NCBI RefSeq assembly: GCF_000313755.1
Contig: NZ_AMZB01000122.1
Location: forward strand, 1-64,000
Direction of reading: 5' to 3'
Length of the DNA stretch: 64,000 nt
DNA from: Pseudomonas nitroreducens TX1
GTDB lineage: Bacteria; Pseudomonadota; Gammaproteobacteria; Pseudomonadales; Pseudomonadaceae
In this document: positions 18,284-26,728 of the stretch, one piece after another
Layout: each line of letters opens with the position of its first letter
How positions within the stretch are numbered: the stretch's first letter is position 1
Notes under the pieces: model-generated
What the model was told of the DNA's origin: nothing
Database searches by the model: none
The model's input: the letters and a program-made list of their open reading frames with translations, nothing else
Translations under genes and position numbers: made by a program

Positions 18284-18484
18284 ATGCGTATTCAGTTGAA
18301 CGGCGAACCCTTCGAGCTGCCCGACGGCCACAGCGTCGCCAATCTGCTCGAGCGTCTCGACCTCACCGGCAAGCGTGTCGCGGTCGAGCTCAACCAGGAC
18401 ATCGTGCCGCGCAGCCAGCACGCCGCCACCGCCTTGAGCGAAGGCGACCAGGTGGAAGTGGTGCATGCCATCGGCGGCGGCTAG
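18284..18484 (+). CDS. thiS: Sulfur carrier protein ThiS
   Basis: ThiS carries sulfur as a C-terminal thiocarboxylate for building the thiazole ring of thiamine. The 66-residue ubiquitin-like protein ends in the required Gly-Gly (AIGGG), which is adenylated by ThiF-type enzymes and loaded with sulfur. MRIQLNGEPFELPDG is the typical start; a longer in-frame N-terminus was rejected on family length. thiG follows after 54 bp, as expected for a shared transcript. Confidence 0.93.
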   Translation: MRIQLNGEPFELPDGHSVANLLERLDLTGKRVAVELNQDIVPRSQHAATALSEGDQVEVVHAIGGG

Positions 18485-18538
18485 CAGCCGCCTCCCAGAC
18501 TTTCAGGCCCCGCCCGCCTTCCTTTCAGGAGTGATCCG

Positions 18539-19345
18539 ATGAGCCAACCCAACTCCAACCTGCCGGTCGACAAGCCCTTCACCCTGGCTGGCCGTACCTA
18601 CAATTCGCGGCTGCTGGTCGGCACCGGCAAGTACAAGGACCTCGAGGAGACTCGCGTCGCCATCGAGGCCTCGGGCGCCGAGATCGTCACTGTTGCCGTG
18701 CGCCGCACCAACATCGGCCAGAACCCGGGCGAGCCGAACCTGCTGGATGTGATCCCGCCGGATCGCTACACCATCCTGCCGAATACCGCTGGCTGCTACG
18801 ACGCCGTCGAGGCAGTACGCACCTGCCGCCTGGCCCGCGAGCTGCTGGATGGCCACAACCTGGTCAAGCTGGAAGTCCTGGCCGACCAGAAGACCCTTTT
18901 CCCCAACGTCGTCGAAACCCTCAAGGCCGCCGAAGTGCTGGTCAAGGATGGCTTCGACGTCATGGTGTACACCAGTGACGACCCGATCATCGCGCGCCAG
19001 CTGGCCGAGATCGGCTGCATCGCGGTGATGCCGCTGGCTGGCCTGATCGGCTCGGGCCTGGGCATCTGCAACCCGTACAACCTGCGCATCATCCTCGAAG
19101 AAGCCACCGTTCCGGTGCTGGTGGACGCTGGCGTGGGCACCGCCTCCGACGCCACCATCGCCATGGAGCTGGGCTGCGAGGCCGTGCTGATGAATACCGC
19201 CATCGCCCACGCGCAGAACCCGGTGATGATGGCCGAGGCCATGAAGCACGCCATCGTCGCCGGCCGCCTGGCTTACCTGGCTGGTCGCATGCCGCGCAAG
19301 CTGTACGCCAGCGCGTCGTCGCCGATGACCGGTCTGATCAACTAA
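18539..19345 (+). CDS. thiG: Thiazole synthase ThiG
   Basis: ThiG condenses 1-deoxyxylulose 5-phosphate, dehydroglycine and ThiS-bound sulfur into the thiazole phosphate precursor of thiamine. The 268-residue TIM barrel contains [12 protein letters not shown] near the N-terminus, [15 protein letters not shown] with the Schiff-base Lys region, and the phosphate-binding [13 protein letters not shown] and VLMNTAIA segments. GGAG precedes the ATG. It follows thiS and is followed by a GC-rich hairpin. Confidence 0.96.
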   Translation: MSQPNSNLPVDKPFTLAGRTYNSRLLVGTGKYKDLEETRVAIEASGAEIVTVAVRRTNIGQNPGEPNLLDVIPPDRYTILPNTAGCYDAVEAVRTCRLARELLDGHNLVKLEVLADQKTLFPNVVETLKAAEVLVKDGFDVMVYTSDDPIIARQLAEIGCIAVMPLAGLIGSGLGICNPYNLRIILEEATVPVLVDAGVGTASDATIAMELGCEAVLMNTAIAHAQNPVMMAEAMKHAIVAGRLAYLAGRMPRKLYASASSPMTGLIN

Positions 19346-19362
19346 GTATTTCCATCCTGACG

Positions 19363-19396
19363 CGCGGGCCGGTTTGCCGAAGGCAGCCGGCCCGCG
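19363..19396 (+). terminator. GC-rich hairpin after thiG
   Basis: CGCGGGCCGG (19363-19372) pairs perfectly with CCGGCCCGCG (19387-19396) across a 14-nt loop, between thiG and trmB. There is no T-run, so it may only attenuate transcription or protect the thiSG message from 3' decay. Confidence 0.5.
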
Positions 19397-19423
19397 TGTG
19401 CATTTACCCGCAAGGTCCGAGTC

Positions 19424-20152
19424 ATGAGTGACATTCCCGAGAATCAGCCTGAGAACCAGCCCGACGCCGACAACCGGCCGATGCGCGCCATCAAGAGTTT
19501 CGTGATGCGCGCCGGGCGCATGACCGAAGGCCAGCAGCGCGGCCTCGATCAGGGCTGGCCGAAGTACGGCCTGGAACTGGCCGACGGCGCGCGGGACTTC
19601 GACCAGGTATTCGGGCGCCAGGCGCCGCGTACCTTCGAAATCGGCTTCGGCATGGGCCACGCCACCCTGGAGATGGCCGCCGCTGCGCCGGAACAGGACT
19701 TCATCGGTGTGGAAGTGCACCGTCCGGGCGTCGGCGCACTGCTCAACGGCATGCTGACCCAGAACCTCACCAACATCCGTGTCTACAGCTGCGACGCCAT
19801 CGAGGTGCTGCGCGACTGCGTCGCCGATGCCAGCCTCGACCGCCTGCTGCTGTTCTTCCCGGACCCCTGGCACAAGTCACGCCACCACAAACGTCGCATC
19901 GTGCAGCCGGCCTGGGCCGAGCTGGTGCGGCAGAAACTGAAGGTCGGCGGCGTGCTGCACATGGCCACCGACTGGGAGCAATATGCCGAGCACATGCTGG
20001 AAGTTATGAATGCCGCACCCGGCTATCGCAACCTTTCGGCGGACAATACCTATGTGCCGCGCCCGGAAGAGCGCCCCGTCACCAAGTTCGAACGTCGCGG
20101 GGAGCGGCTCGGGCATGGCGTCTGGGACCTGAAGTTCGAACGCGTCGACTGA
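19424..20152 (+). CDS. trmB: tRNA (guanine-46-N7)-methyltransferase TrmB
   Basis: TrmB makes m7G46 in the variable loop of tRNAs. The 242-residue sequence has the SAM-binding [11 protein letters not shown], the acidic strand [15 protein letters not shown] and the catalytic [17 protein letters not shown] block, with a C-terminal [17 protein letters not shown] that is near-invariant in the family. The first 40 residues are variable and polar, as in other gamma-proteobacteria. A strong terminator follows. Confidence 0.95.
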   Translation: MSDIPENQPENQPDADNRPMRAIKSFVMRAGRMTEGQQRGLDQGWPKYGLELADGARDFDQVFGRQAPRTFEIGFGMGHATLEMAAAAPEQDFIGVEVHRPGVGALLNGMLTQNLTNIRVYSCDAIEVLRDCVADASLDRLLLFFPDPWHKSRHHKRRIVQPAWAELVRQKLKVGGVLHMATDWEQYAEHMLEVMNAAPGYRNLSADNTYVPRPEERPVTKFERRGERLGHGVWDLKFERVD

Positions 20153-20160
20153 TTCACCGG

Positions 20161-20187
20161 AAAAAGGCCTGCCATGCGGGCCTTTTT
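20161..20187. terminator. Terminator after trmB
   Basis: AAAAAGGCC (20161-20169) pairs with GGCCTTTTT (20179-20187) over a 9-nt loop, ending in a T-run on the plus strand. The A-run on the left makes it potentially bidirectional. Confidence 0.88.
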
Positions 20188-20322
20188 CACGCAGGAACAT
20201 CCTACAGACCGGGACCACCCGGCAGGCCGCCAAGGCCACCCTCACCTCCTGAATAAAAAGCGGCATCCGCCGCGGACGAAAATAAGAGTGATGGACAGGA
20301 GTCCGTCGCAAAGGAGTCTGCT

Positions 20323-21669
20323 GTGTTGAAGAAACTTGCTGTACTGCTGATGGCGGGCGTATGGACCCTGCCGGCGCAGGCGAAGGTCGATGCCGCCGAG
20401 GCCGCTCGACTGGGCCGCGACCTGACGCCGATGGGGGCGGAAATGGCCGGCAACGCCAGTGGCACCATCCCCGCGTGGACCGGCGGTATCACCAGCGTCC
20501 CGGCGGGCTACCAGCCCGGCACCCACCACCTCGATCCATACGCCGCCGATGCCGTGCAGTACAAGATCGACAGCAAGAACCTGGCGCAATACCAGGCGCT
20601 GCTCACTCCCGGCACCCAGGCGCTGCTGCAGGAAAACCCGGACTACTACCTGCGCGTCTTCCCCAGCCGCCGCAGCGCATCCCTGCCCCAGCGCATCTAT
20701 GACGCCACCCGTTTCAACGCCGAGAATGCCGAGCTGATCGCCGATGGTAACGGCGTGCAGGGCGCCGCCGCCGGCGTGCCGTTCCCGATGCCGAAGAACG
20801 GTCTGGAAGCCATCTGGAACCACACTATGCGCTACCGTGGCGAGCAGATTCACATGGTGACCAATCAGGCCGCCGTGCTCGCCAGCGGCAGCTACAACCT
20901 GCTCAAGCTCGACCGCTTCGTGTACTTCAACTACGGCCGCGAGGGCATGACCCCGCAGGACCTGAACAACACGCTGTTCTACTACAAGTACAACATCGTC
21001 GCCCCGGCCAAGCTCGCCGGCTCCGCGCTGGTGGTGCAGGAGACCATCGACCAGGTGCTGTCGATCCGCAAGGCCTGGCGCTTCAACAGCGGTGAGCGTC
21101 GGGTGCGCCGCCTGCCGAGCCTGGCCTACGACACGCTGCAGCCGGACACCAACGGCCTGGCCACCGCCGACACCGTGGACGTCTACAACGGCGCGCCGGA
21201 CCACTACGAGTGGCAACTGCTGGGCAAGCGCGAGATGCTGGTGCCGTACAACAGCTATGCCGTGCACCAGAAGGGTATTCCCTACGCGGACATCCTCAAG
21301 ACCAAGACCCTCAATCCCGAACTGCTGCGCTACGAGCCGCACCGCGTCTGGGTGGTCGAGGCGACCCTGCGCAAGGGCATGGGCCATCCGTTCGCCAAGC
21401 GCCGCTTCTACCTGGATGAAGACAGCTGGCAGATCCTTGCCTCGGACATCTACAACGCCGACGGCAAGCTGATCCGCGCCCAGGAAGTGCACCCGATCAA
21501 CTACTACGACGTGCCCATGGTGCTCAGCACCCTGGAAGCGCTGTACGACTTCGAGGGCAAGCGCTACTTCGTCGACGGCCTGGACAACAACGAGCCGATG
21601 TACGACTTCAAGGTCCCGCTGGGTCCGCGCGACTTCACCCCGCAGGCGTTGCGCCGCGAAGGTAACTGA
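20323..21669 (+). CDS. DUF1329 exported protein
   Basis: The 448-residue protein has a signal peptide (MLKKLAVLLMAGVWTLPAQA) and the DUF1329 domain, related in fold to the lipoprotein carrier LolA/LolB. Recognisable segments include LTPMGAEMAGNASGTIPAWTGG near the N-terminus, YQPGTHHLDPY, and YDFEGKRYFVDGLDN near the end. Start is GTG with AAGGAG 7 bp upstream. DUF1329 genes often lie beside DUF1302 porin-like genes and RND exporters, but this one stands alone between two terminators. A role in outer-membrane lipid or hydrophobic substrate handling is possible but unproven. Confidence 0.85.
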   Translation: MLKKLAVLLMAGVWTLPAQAKVDAAEAARLGRDLTPMGAEMAGNASGTIPAWTGGITSVPAGYQPGTHHLDPYAADAVQYKIDSKNLAQYQALLTPGTQALLQENPDYYLRVFPSRRSASLPQRIYDATRFNAENAELIADGNGVQGAAAGVPFPMPKNGLEAIWNHTMRYRGEQIHMVTNQAAVLASGSYNLLKLDRFVYFNYGREGMTPQDLNNTLFYYKYNIVAPAKLAGSALVVQETIDQVLSIRKAWRFNSGERRVRRLPSLAYDTLQPDTNGLATADTVDVYNGAPDHYEWQLLGKREMLVPYNSYAVHQKGIPYADILKTKTLNPELLRYEPHRVWVVEATLRKGMGHPFAKRRFYLDEDSWQILASDIYNADGKLIRAQEVHPINYYDVPMVLSTLEALYDFEGKRYFVDGLDNNEPMYDFKVPLGPRDFTPQALRREGN

Positions 21670-21678
21670 GTCCGGCAG

Positions 21679-21700
21679 AGGCCGCCGATTGGCGGCCTTT
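21679..21700 (+). terminator. Terminator after the DUF1329 gene
   Basis: AGGCCGCC (21679-21686), a GATT loop and GGCGGCCT (21691-21698) followed by TT form a strong hairpin 9 bp after the stop codon. Confidence 0.8.
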
Positions 21701-21755
21701 GTGCCTCTTCGAGATACGGGTGGGGCGAGCTGGCCCGTTCCTGCAAGATCAAGAG

Positions 21756-21877
21756 CCCCTCTCCCTAACCCTCTCCCGCAAGCAGGAGAGGGGACTGGAT
21801 CGCAACCGGCTGAAACCGATGCGTCAGCCGGCACGGACGGCTTCCTCTCCCTTCAGGGAGAGGGCTGGAGAGAGGGC
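21756..21877. repeat. CTCTCCCT-family inverted repeat pair (copy B)
   Basis: The first unit is at 21756-21793, with CCGCAAGCAGG in place of the usual central hairpin. The inverted partner is at 21844-21877. They lie in the gap between the convergent DUF1329 gene and the 84-residue protein gene, about 50 bp apart. Confidence 0.78.
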
Positions 21878-21936
21878 AATGCCTGGCGCAGTACTTCCAG
21901 AAGAAGACAGTTGCTCCTACGAAGCGCAATGGGACA

Positions 21937-22191
21937 TCACTCGATCAGTTCTGCCCCTAGCACCGTAGTCTCCGGCATGCGCATCGGCGCCGGGCTGATC
22001 TGCAGGTACTTGATGCTGGTGCGGGGGATGATCAGCAGGTCGCCGTCCACCTCGATGCTGATGACTGGCGATTCCATCTGCTTGCGGATGCCGCGGGCGA
22101 CTTCGGCGGGGTCGTCGCTCTGTTGCGGGAAGCGCAGCGCCAGGCGCTGGCCATCGGAGAAGTGCAGGTAGAGATGCTTGATCGGCTTCAT
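21937..22191 (-). CDS. Conserved small protein of unknown function
   Basis: The 84-residue soluble protein (MKPIKHLYLHFSDGQRLALR at the start) has no domain that I recognise. Predicted alternation of short strands (HLYLHFSD, VISIEVDGDLLIIPRTSIKYLQI) suggests a small beta-barrel or SH3-like fold. GGAGGACAC just before the ATG is a strong ribosome site. The frame is open far upstream, but only this start has a ribosome site. It is the last gene of the minus-strand series, 44 bp after the DUF3392 gene. Confidence 0.7.
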   Translation of the reverse strand: MKPIKHLYLHFSDGQRLALRFPQQSDDPAEVARGIRKQMESPVISIEVDGDLLIIPRTSIKYLQISPAPMRMPETTVLGAELIE

Positions 22192-22235
22192 GTGTCCTCC
22201 GGCGGGTGGCTGGCCAACCGCCGGAGGAACGCAGC

Positions 22236-22559
22236 TCAACTGCGGTCGGCGATCATGCCAATCACGAAGAACACTAGCAGCAGGACGGGCGCCAGGGTGT
22301 AGTTGTTGAAGTAACCCAGGCCCTTGGCCAGCCAGGGGGTGACGAAGACCATCGCCAGGCCGTAGCCCACGGCACAGATCAGCACGAACAGCAGGGTGCG
22401 GAAGACGAAGTTCAGGCTGCCGATGCGCTGCTGTACCCAGGCGTTGATCGCCGGGCCGAACAGCACCAGCACGGTGGCCATGATCGCCAGGGCGATGTCG
22501 GACAGGTGGCCGCGGCACCAGCGGGAGACGTTGGCAATCAGGTCGAGCGCGAAGTCCAT
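22236..22559 (-). CDS. DUF3392 inner-membrane protein
   Basis: The 107-residue protein has three hydrophobic segments (about 20-40, 52-72 and 84-104) and matches the DUF3392 family of small Pseudomonas and Vibrio membrane proteins. AAGGAG lies just upstream of the ATG. It follows hemW by 71 bp. Function is unknown. Confidence 0.75.
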   Translation of the reverse strand: MDFALDLIANVSRWCRGHLSDIALAIMATVLVLFGPAINAWVQQRIGSLNFVFRTLLFVLICAVGYGLAMVFVTPWLAKGLGYFNNYTLAPVLLLVFFVIGMIADRS

Positions 22560-22630
22560 TGGGGCTCCTTGGGATCGAGAGTCGCCGGGGAGTGTACACG
22601 GGCGACGCCGGCAGAGTCGCCCGCCGGTTC

Positions 22631-23818
22631 TCAGGGCAGGAAGCGCTGCAGCAGGTCGTTGAGGAACAGCTGGCCGCGCTCGGTCGGGGCCAGGCGCTGC
22701 GGATCGTTGACCAGCAGGCCGTCCTTGCAGGCCAGGCGAAAGGCTTCGTCGATGGCGACCAGCGGCAGGCCGGTGCGCTCGGCAAAGGTCGCCGCTGGCA
22801 CGCCGTCCGTGAGGCGCAGGGCGTTCATCATGAACTCGAAGGGCAGGTCGTCCGGCTCAAGGGCACGCTCACCGGCCTGGAAGGGCTTCTCCGGGTTCAG
22901 GTAGTCCTTCGGCAGGCGGGTCTTCCAGGTGCGCAGGATGCGGCCTTGCGGCGTGCTCAGCTTGGCGTGGGCGCCGGCGCCGATGCCGAGGAAGTCGCCG
23001 AAGGTCCAGTAGTTCAGGTTATGCCGTGCGCGCTTGCCGTCGCGGGCATAGGCGGAGGTTTCGTACTGGACGTAGCCCGCCTCGGCGAGCAGCGCCTGGC
23101 CGGCTTCCTGGATTTCCCACAGCTGGTCGTCCTCGGGCAGCTCCGGCGGTTGGCTCCAGAACACCGTGTTCGGCTCCATGGTCAGTTGGTACCAGGACAG
23201 GTGCGTCGGCGCCAGGGCGATGGCCTGCCGCAGGTCAGCCAGGGCGTCGGCGACGCTCTGCTCCGGCAGGCCGTGCATCAGGTCCAGGTTGAAGTTGTCG
23301 AAGCCGGCGCGGCGGGCCATTTCGGCGGCGCGTACCGCTTCGTCGCCATCGTGGATGCGACCCAGCGCCTTGAGCTTCTCGGCCTGGAAGCTCTGGATGC
23401 CGATGGACAGCCGGTTGATGCCGAGCTTTCGATAGTCGGCGAACTTGGCCTGCTCGAAGGTGCCCGGGTTGGCTTCCAGGGTGATCTCGATATCGCTCTG
23501 GAACCCGACTTGCCGCTCCAGGCCATCCAGGATGCGGGCCAGGGCGTTGGCCGAGAACAGACTGGGCGTGCCCCCGCCGAAGAAGATCGAGGTCAGCTTG
23601 CGGCCGTGCACGTAGCCGCGATCTGCCGCCAGGTCCGCCAGCAGCGCCTCGACATAGGCGTCCTCGGGCAGCTCCGGGCCGGCCGCGTGGGAGTTGAAGT
23701 CGCAATAGGGGCATTTGCGTACGCACCAGGGGATGTGCACGTACGCCGACAGCGGTGGCAGGCGGAAGCCGGAAACCACCGGCCCGGCGTCGAGCCCGTG
23801 GCGTCCTGCCTGGCTCAT
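22631..23818 (-). CDS. hemW: Radical-SAM heme chaperone HemW
   Basis: HemW is a coproporphyrinogen-oxidase-like radical SAM protein that binds heme and is thought to hand it to respiratory proteins; it is not a CPO. The 395 residues carry the [4Fe-4S] motif CVRKCPYC (Cys32, Cys36, Cys39), the SAM segment [10 protein letters not shown] and a C-terminal HemN domain. The start was set at 23818 because it gives the 4-bp overlap with rdgB and places the cluster motif at the usual distance from the N-terminus. Confidence 0.92.
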   Translation of the reverse strand: MSQAGRHGLDAGPVVSGFRLPPLSAYVHIPWCVRKCPYCDFNSHAAGPELPEDAYVEALLADLAADRGYVHGRKLTSIFFGGGTPSLFSANALARILDGLERQVGFQSDIEITLEANPGTFEQAKFADYRKLGINRLSIGIQSFQAEKLKALGRIHDGDEAVRAAEMARRAGFDNFNLDLMHGLPEQSVADALADLRQAIALAPTHLSWYQLTMEPNTVFWSQPPELPEDDQLWEIQEAGQALLAEAGYVQYETSAYARDGKRARHNLNYWTFGDFLGIGAGAHAKLSTPQGRILRTWKTRLPKDYLNPEKPFQAGERALEPDDLPFEFMMNALRLTDGVPAATFAERTGLPLVAIDEAFRLACKDGLLVNDPQRLAPTERGQLFLNDLLQRFLP

Positions 23819-24408
23819 AGACCCAGCCGCTGCTTCAGCAGGGCCATCGCGCGGGCGCGGTGGCTGATCTGGTTCTTGCGCTCGGGCGCCAGTTCGGCGC
23901 TGGAGCACTCGGCTTCCGGCACCCAGAACAGGGGGTCGTAACCGAAGCCGTGTTCGCCGCGGGCTTCGCGCAGGATGCTGCCGTGCCAGAGGCCTTCGCA
24001 GAGGATCGGCAGTGGGTCGTCGGCGTGGCGGACCAGGGCCAGCACGCTGACGAACTGGGCGCCGCGCGCCTCGTCCGGCACGTCCTTGAGGGCGTCCAGC
24101 AGCTTGGCGTTGTTTGCCGCGTCGCCCTTGCCGTCAGCGTAGCGCGCGGAATAGATGCCCGGCGCGCCGCCGAGGAAGTCCACTGCCAGGCCGGAGTCGT
24201 CGGCCAGCGCCGGCAGGCCGGAGATGCGCGCGGCGTTGCGGGCCTTGAGGATGGCGTTCTCGACGAAGGACAGGCCGGTCTCTTCCGGTTCCACATCGCT
24301 GAACTCGCCGATGGAGCGCACCTTGACGTGGGCGCCGAGCATGGCCTGGAGTTCCTTGAGCTTGCCGGCGTTGTGACTGGCCAGCACCAGTTGTTCGAGC
24401 TTGATCAT
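23815..24408 (-). CDS. rdgB: XTP/dITP diphosphatase RdgB
   Basis: RdgB hydrolyses dITP, dITP-like and XTP to monophosphates, keeping deaminated purines out of DNA. The 197-residue protein has the N-terminal substrate loop [12 protein letters not shown], the catalytic [15 protein letters not shown] and [25 protein letters not shown], and the closing HRARAMALL. It overlaps both neighbours by 4 bp (DUF4426 gene and hemW), so the three form a coupled unit. Confidence 0.95.
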   Translation of the reverse strand: MIKLEQLVLASHNAGKLKELQAMLGAHVKVRSIGEFSDVEPEETGLSFVENAILKARNAARISGLPALADDSGLAVDFLGGAPGIYSARYADGKGDAANNAKLLDALKDVPDEARGAQFVSVLALVRHADDPLPILCEGLWHGSILREARGEHGFGYDPLFWVPEAECSSAELAPERKNQISHRARAMALLKQRLGL

Positions 24409-24827
24409 TCGTCTGGGAAGATTTCCTGCATGAAGTCGAAGCTTTGCGGGGCTTCGCTTCCGGACTGGACCTGGATGGAGAAGGTCAGGGTTTCGCGGCC
24501 TTCGATGGGGAATTGCGCCAGGTTGTAGACGGCGCCTTCCTCGACCACGCGCTTGAAGGTCAAAGGAATGGTCTGGCCCATCAGGTTCTTGGCGGAGCCG
24601 GCGACGGTGGCGTTGGCCGGCTTGCCGCTGGCGTCCAGCGGCACGATGTTGACCACGCCCTGGGCCTTGCTGCGCACCACGCCCACCGCTTGCGCGACAT
24701 TGGGCTGGAGGAAGCTGGAGTTGAACACGCTGTAGTGAACCTGCAGGTCACCCAGGCGCTTCACCTGTTCGGCGAAGGCGGGCAGGGCGAGGACCAGGCA
24801 GGCGAAGAAGGTAAGCAGGCGGCGCAT
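24405..24827 (-). CDS. DUF4426 periplasmic protein
   Basis: The 140-residue product has a signal peptide ([19 protein letters not shown]) and a DUF4426 domain beginning at the conserved [18 protein letters not shown]. Such proteins are regularly placed next to rdgB and metW in gamma-proteobacteria. Function is unknown. A longer in-frame N-terminus was rejected because the signal peptide would be internal. Its 3' end overlaps rdgB by 4 bp. Confidence 0.82.
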   Translation of the reverse strand: MRRLLTFFACLVLALPAFAEQVKRLGDLQVHYSVFNSSFLQPNVAQAVGVVRSKAQGVVNIVPLDASGKPANATVAGSAKNLMGQTIPLTFKRVVEEGAVYNLAQFPIEGRETLTFSIQVQSGSEAPQSFDFMQEIFPDE

Positions 24828-24861
24828 GATGTTTCTCCCGGGCTCTATCAGATAGCCGCGA

Positions 24862-25482
24862 TCAGACGGCGATGCGGTGGTCTTGCACGCCAGCGCCGCT
24901 GATCCGGTAGATGCCGATCTCACCCAACAGATTAGGCCAGATTCGCGAGGCCCAGCCATGCTGGTGCTCGTGGTCTACCGCCAGGCGGTCCAGCACCTTC
25001 GCGTGCTGCTCGTGGCAGAGCGCCTCGAAGTCGCGGAAGGTGCAGAAGTGAATGTTCGGCGTGTTGTACCAAGTGTACGGAAGGAAATCCGAGACCGGCA
25101 TGCGGCCATTGCGCGCGAGGTACCAGCGGCAGCGCCAGTGGCCGAAGTTGGGGAAGGTGATGATGCAGGTCTTGCCGACGCGCAGCATCTCCGCCAGCAC
25201 CTTGTCCGGGTAGCGCAGGGCCTGCAGCGACTGGGTCATCACCACCACGTCGAAGCTGTTGCCGGCGAAGTTGCCCAGGCCCTTGTCCAGGTCCTGTTCG
25301 ATCACGTTGACGCCACGTTCGATGCATTTGGCGATCTTGTCCGCATCGATCTCCAGGCCGTAGCCGCCGACCTGCTTGTGGTCGCGCAGCCAGGCGAGCA
25401 GTTCGCCGTCGCCGCAGCCCAGGTCGAGCACGCGGCTGCCGGCGGGGATCCAGTCTTGGATGATTTCCAGGTCGGCGCGCAT
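24862..25482 (-). CDS. metW: Methionine biosynthesis protein MetW
   Basis: MetW is a small class I methyltransferase-like protein that works with MetX in homoserine acylation. The 206 residues show a SAM-type loop VLDLGCGDGELLAWL and the family-specific GYGLEIDADKI, PNFGHWRCRW and LPYTWYNTPNIHFCT. It starts 8 bp after metX ends, so the two are co-transcribed. Whether it methylates anything is unknown. Confidence 0.94.
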   Translation of the reverse strand: MRADLEIIQDWIPAGSRVLDLGCGDGELLAWLRDHKQVGGYGLEIDADKIAKCIERGVNVIEQDLDKGLGNFAGNSFDVVVMTQSLQALRYPDKVLAEMLRVGKTCIITFPNFGHWRCRWYLARNGRMPVSDFLPYTWYNTPNIHFCTFRDFEALCHEQHAKVLDRLAVDHEHQHGWASRIWPNLLGEIGIYRISGAGVQDHRIAV

Positions 25483-25490
25483 GGTGATCC

Positions 25491-26630
25491 TTATACGATG
25501 ATGCGGTTCATGTAACCGCCAAAGGCTTGCAGGTAGCGCGGAATCGGCATCAGGAAGGCGTCGTGGCCCTGTGGTGCGTCGATTTCGAGGTAGCTGACGT
25601 TCTTCTTCGCCGCCAGCAGCGCGTCGACGATCTCCCGCGAGCGCGCCGGGGAGAAGCGCCAGTCGGTGGTGAAGGACATCACGCAGAAGTCCGCCTTCAC
25701 CCCGGACAGGGTGCGCGCCAGGTCGTCGCCGTGGGCGGCGGCCGGGTCGAAGTAGTCCAGCGCCTTGGTCATCAGCAGGTAGGTGTTGGCGTCGAAACGG
25801 GTTGAGAACTCTTCGCCCTGGTAGCGCAGGTAGCTTTCCACCTGGAACTCGACGCTGTGCAGGTCGTAGTTGAGTTTCTCCGACTTCATGTCGCGGCCGA
25901 ACTTGGCGCCCATGGCGTCATCGGAGAGGTAGGTGATGTGCCCGACCATCCGCGCCAGGCGCAGGCCGCGTCGAGGGATCACGTCGTGTTCCTGGAAATG
26001 GCCGCCGCAGAACTCCGGGTCCGAAAGGATCGCCTGGCGCGCCACTTCGTTGAAGGCGATGTTCTGCGCCGACAGCTTGGGTGCGCTGGCAATGCACAGG
26101 CAGTGGCGCACGCGCTCCGGGTAGCTGATCGTCCACTGCAGCGCCTGCATGCCCCCCAGGCTGCCGCCGACGATGGCGGCCCAGCTCTGGATACCGAGGC
26201 GGTCGGCCAGGCGCGCCTGGCTGTGCACCCAGTCTTCCACGGTGACGACGGGGAAGTCCGCCCCGTAGGCCTTGCCGGTGGCGGGGTTGGGGCTGGTCGG
26301 CCCGGTCGAGCCGTTGCAGCCGCCCAGGTTGTTCAGCGCAACGACGAAGAACTTGCGGGTGTCGATGGGCTTGCCCGGACCGATGCAGCTGTCCCACCAG
26401 CCCGGCTTGCGTTCATCTTCGCTGTGGTAACCGGCGGCATGGTGATGGCCGGAGAGGGCATGGCAGATCAGTACGGCATTGCTCGCCGTGGCGTTCAGCT
26501 CGCCGTAGGTCTCGATCACCAGCTGGTATTCGGGCAGCGTCTTGCCGCAGGCCAGGGGCAGCGGTTCGTTGAACTGCAGCGTCTGGGGGGTGACCAGACC
26601 GACGGAATCTTCGGGGAAGACTGTTGGCAT
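25491..26630 (-). CDS. metX: Homoserine O-acyltransferase MetX
   Basis: MetX transfers an acyl group to homoserine, the first committed step to methionine. The 379-residue alpha/beta-hydrolase fold has the nucleophile elbow GGSLGGMQ (Ser157), the acid in FTTDWRFSP and the base in APQGHDAF. In Pseudomonas, MetX is reported to use succinyl-CoA and feeds MetZ sulfhydrylation, so O-succinyltransferase activity is the likelier reading despite the family name. metW is immediately downstream. Confidence 0.94.
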   Translation of the reverse strand: MPTVFPEDSVGLVTPQTLQFNEPLPLACGKTLPEYQLVIETYGELNATASNAVLICHALSGHHHAAGYHSEDERKPGWWDSCIGPGKPIDTRKFFVVALNNLGGCNGSTGPTSPNPATGKAYGADFPVVTVEDWVHSQARLADRLGIQSWAAIVGGSLGGMQALQWTISYPERVRHCLCIASAPKLSAQNIAFNEVARQAILSDPEFCGGHFQEHDVIPRRGLRLARMVGHITYLSDDAMGAKFGRDMKSEKLNYDLHSVEFQVESYLRYQGEEFSTRFDANTYLLMTKALDYFDPAAAHGDDLARTLSGVKADFCVMSFTTDWRFSPARSREIVDALLAAKKNVSYLEIDAPQGHDAFLMPIPRYLQAFGGYMNRIIV

Positions 26631-26728
26631 CGACCCAGCTCATGAATAAAAAAGGACGGCCAGTCTAAAGAGCGCCGCCCCCTGCGGCAAGCGTACTTGG
26701 AAGCGGCGGGGCGGGCGTGGCGCGGCTT

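Noticed and set aside
26631-26728. SAM-responsive riboswitch upstream of metX
   Set aside because: On the minus strand metX is preceded by the GTPase 3' end and a short GC hairpin, without the multi-helix core expected for any SAM riboswitch class.
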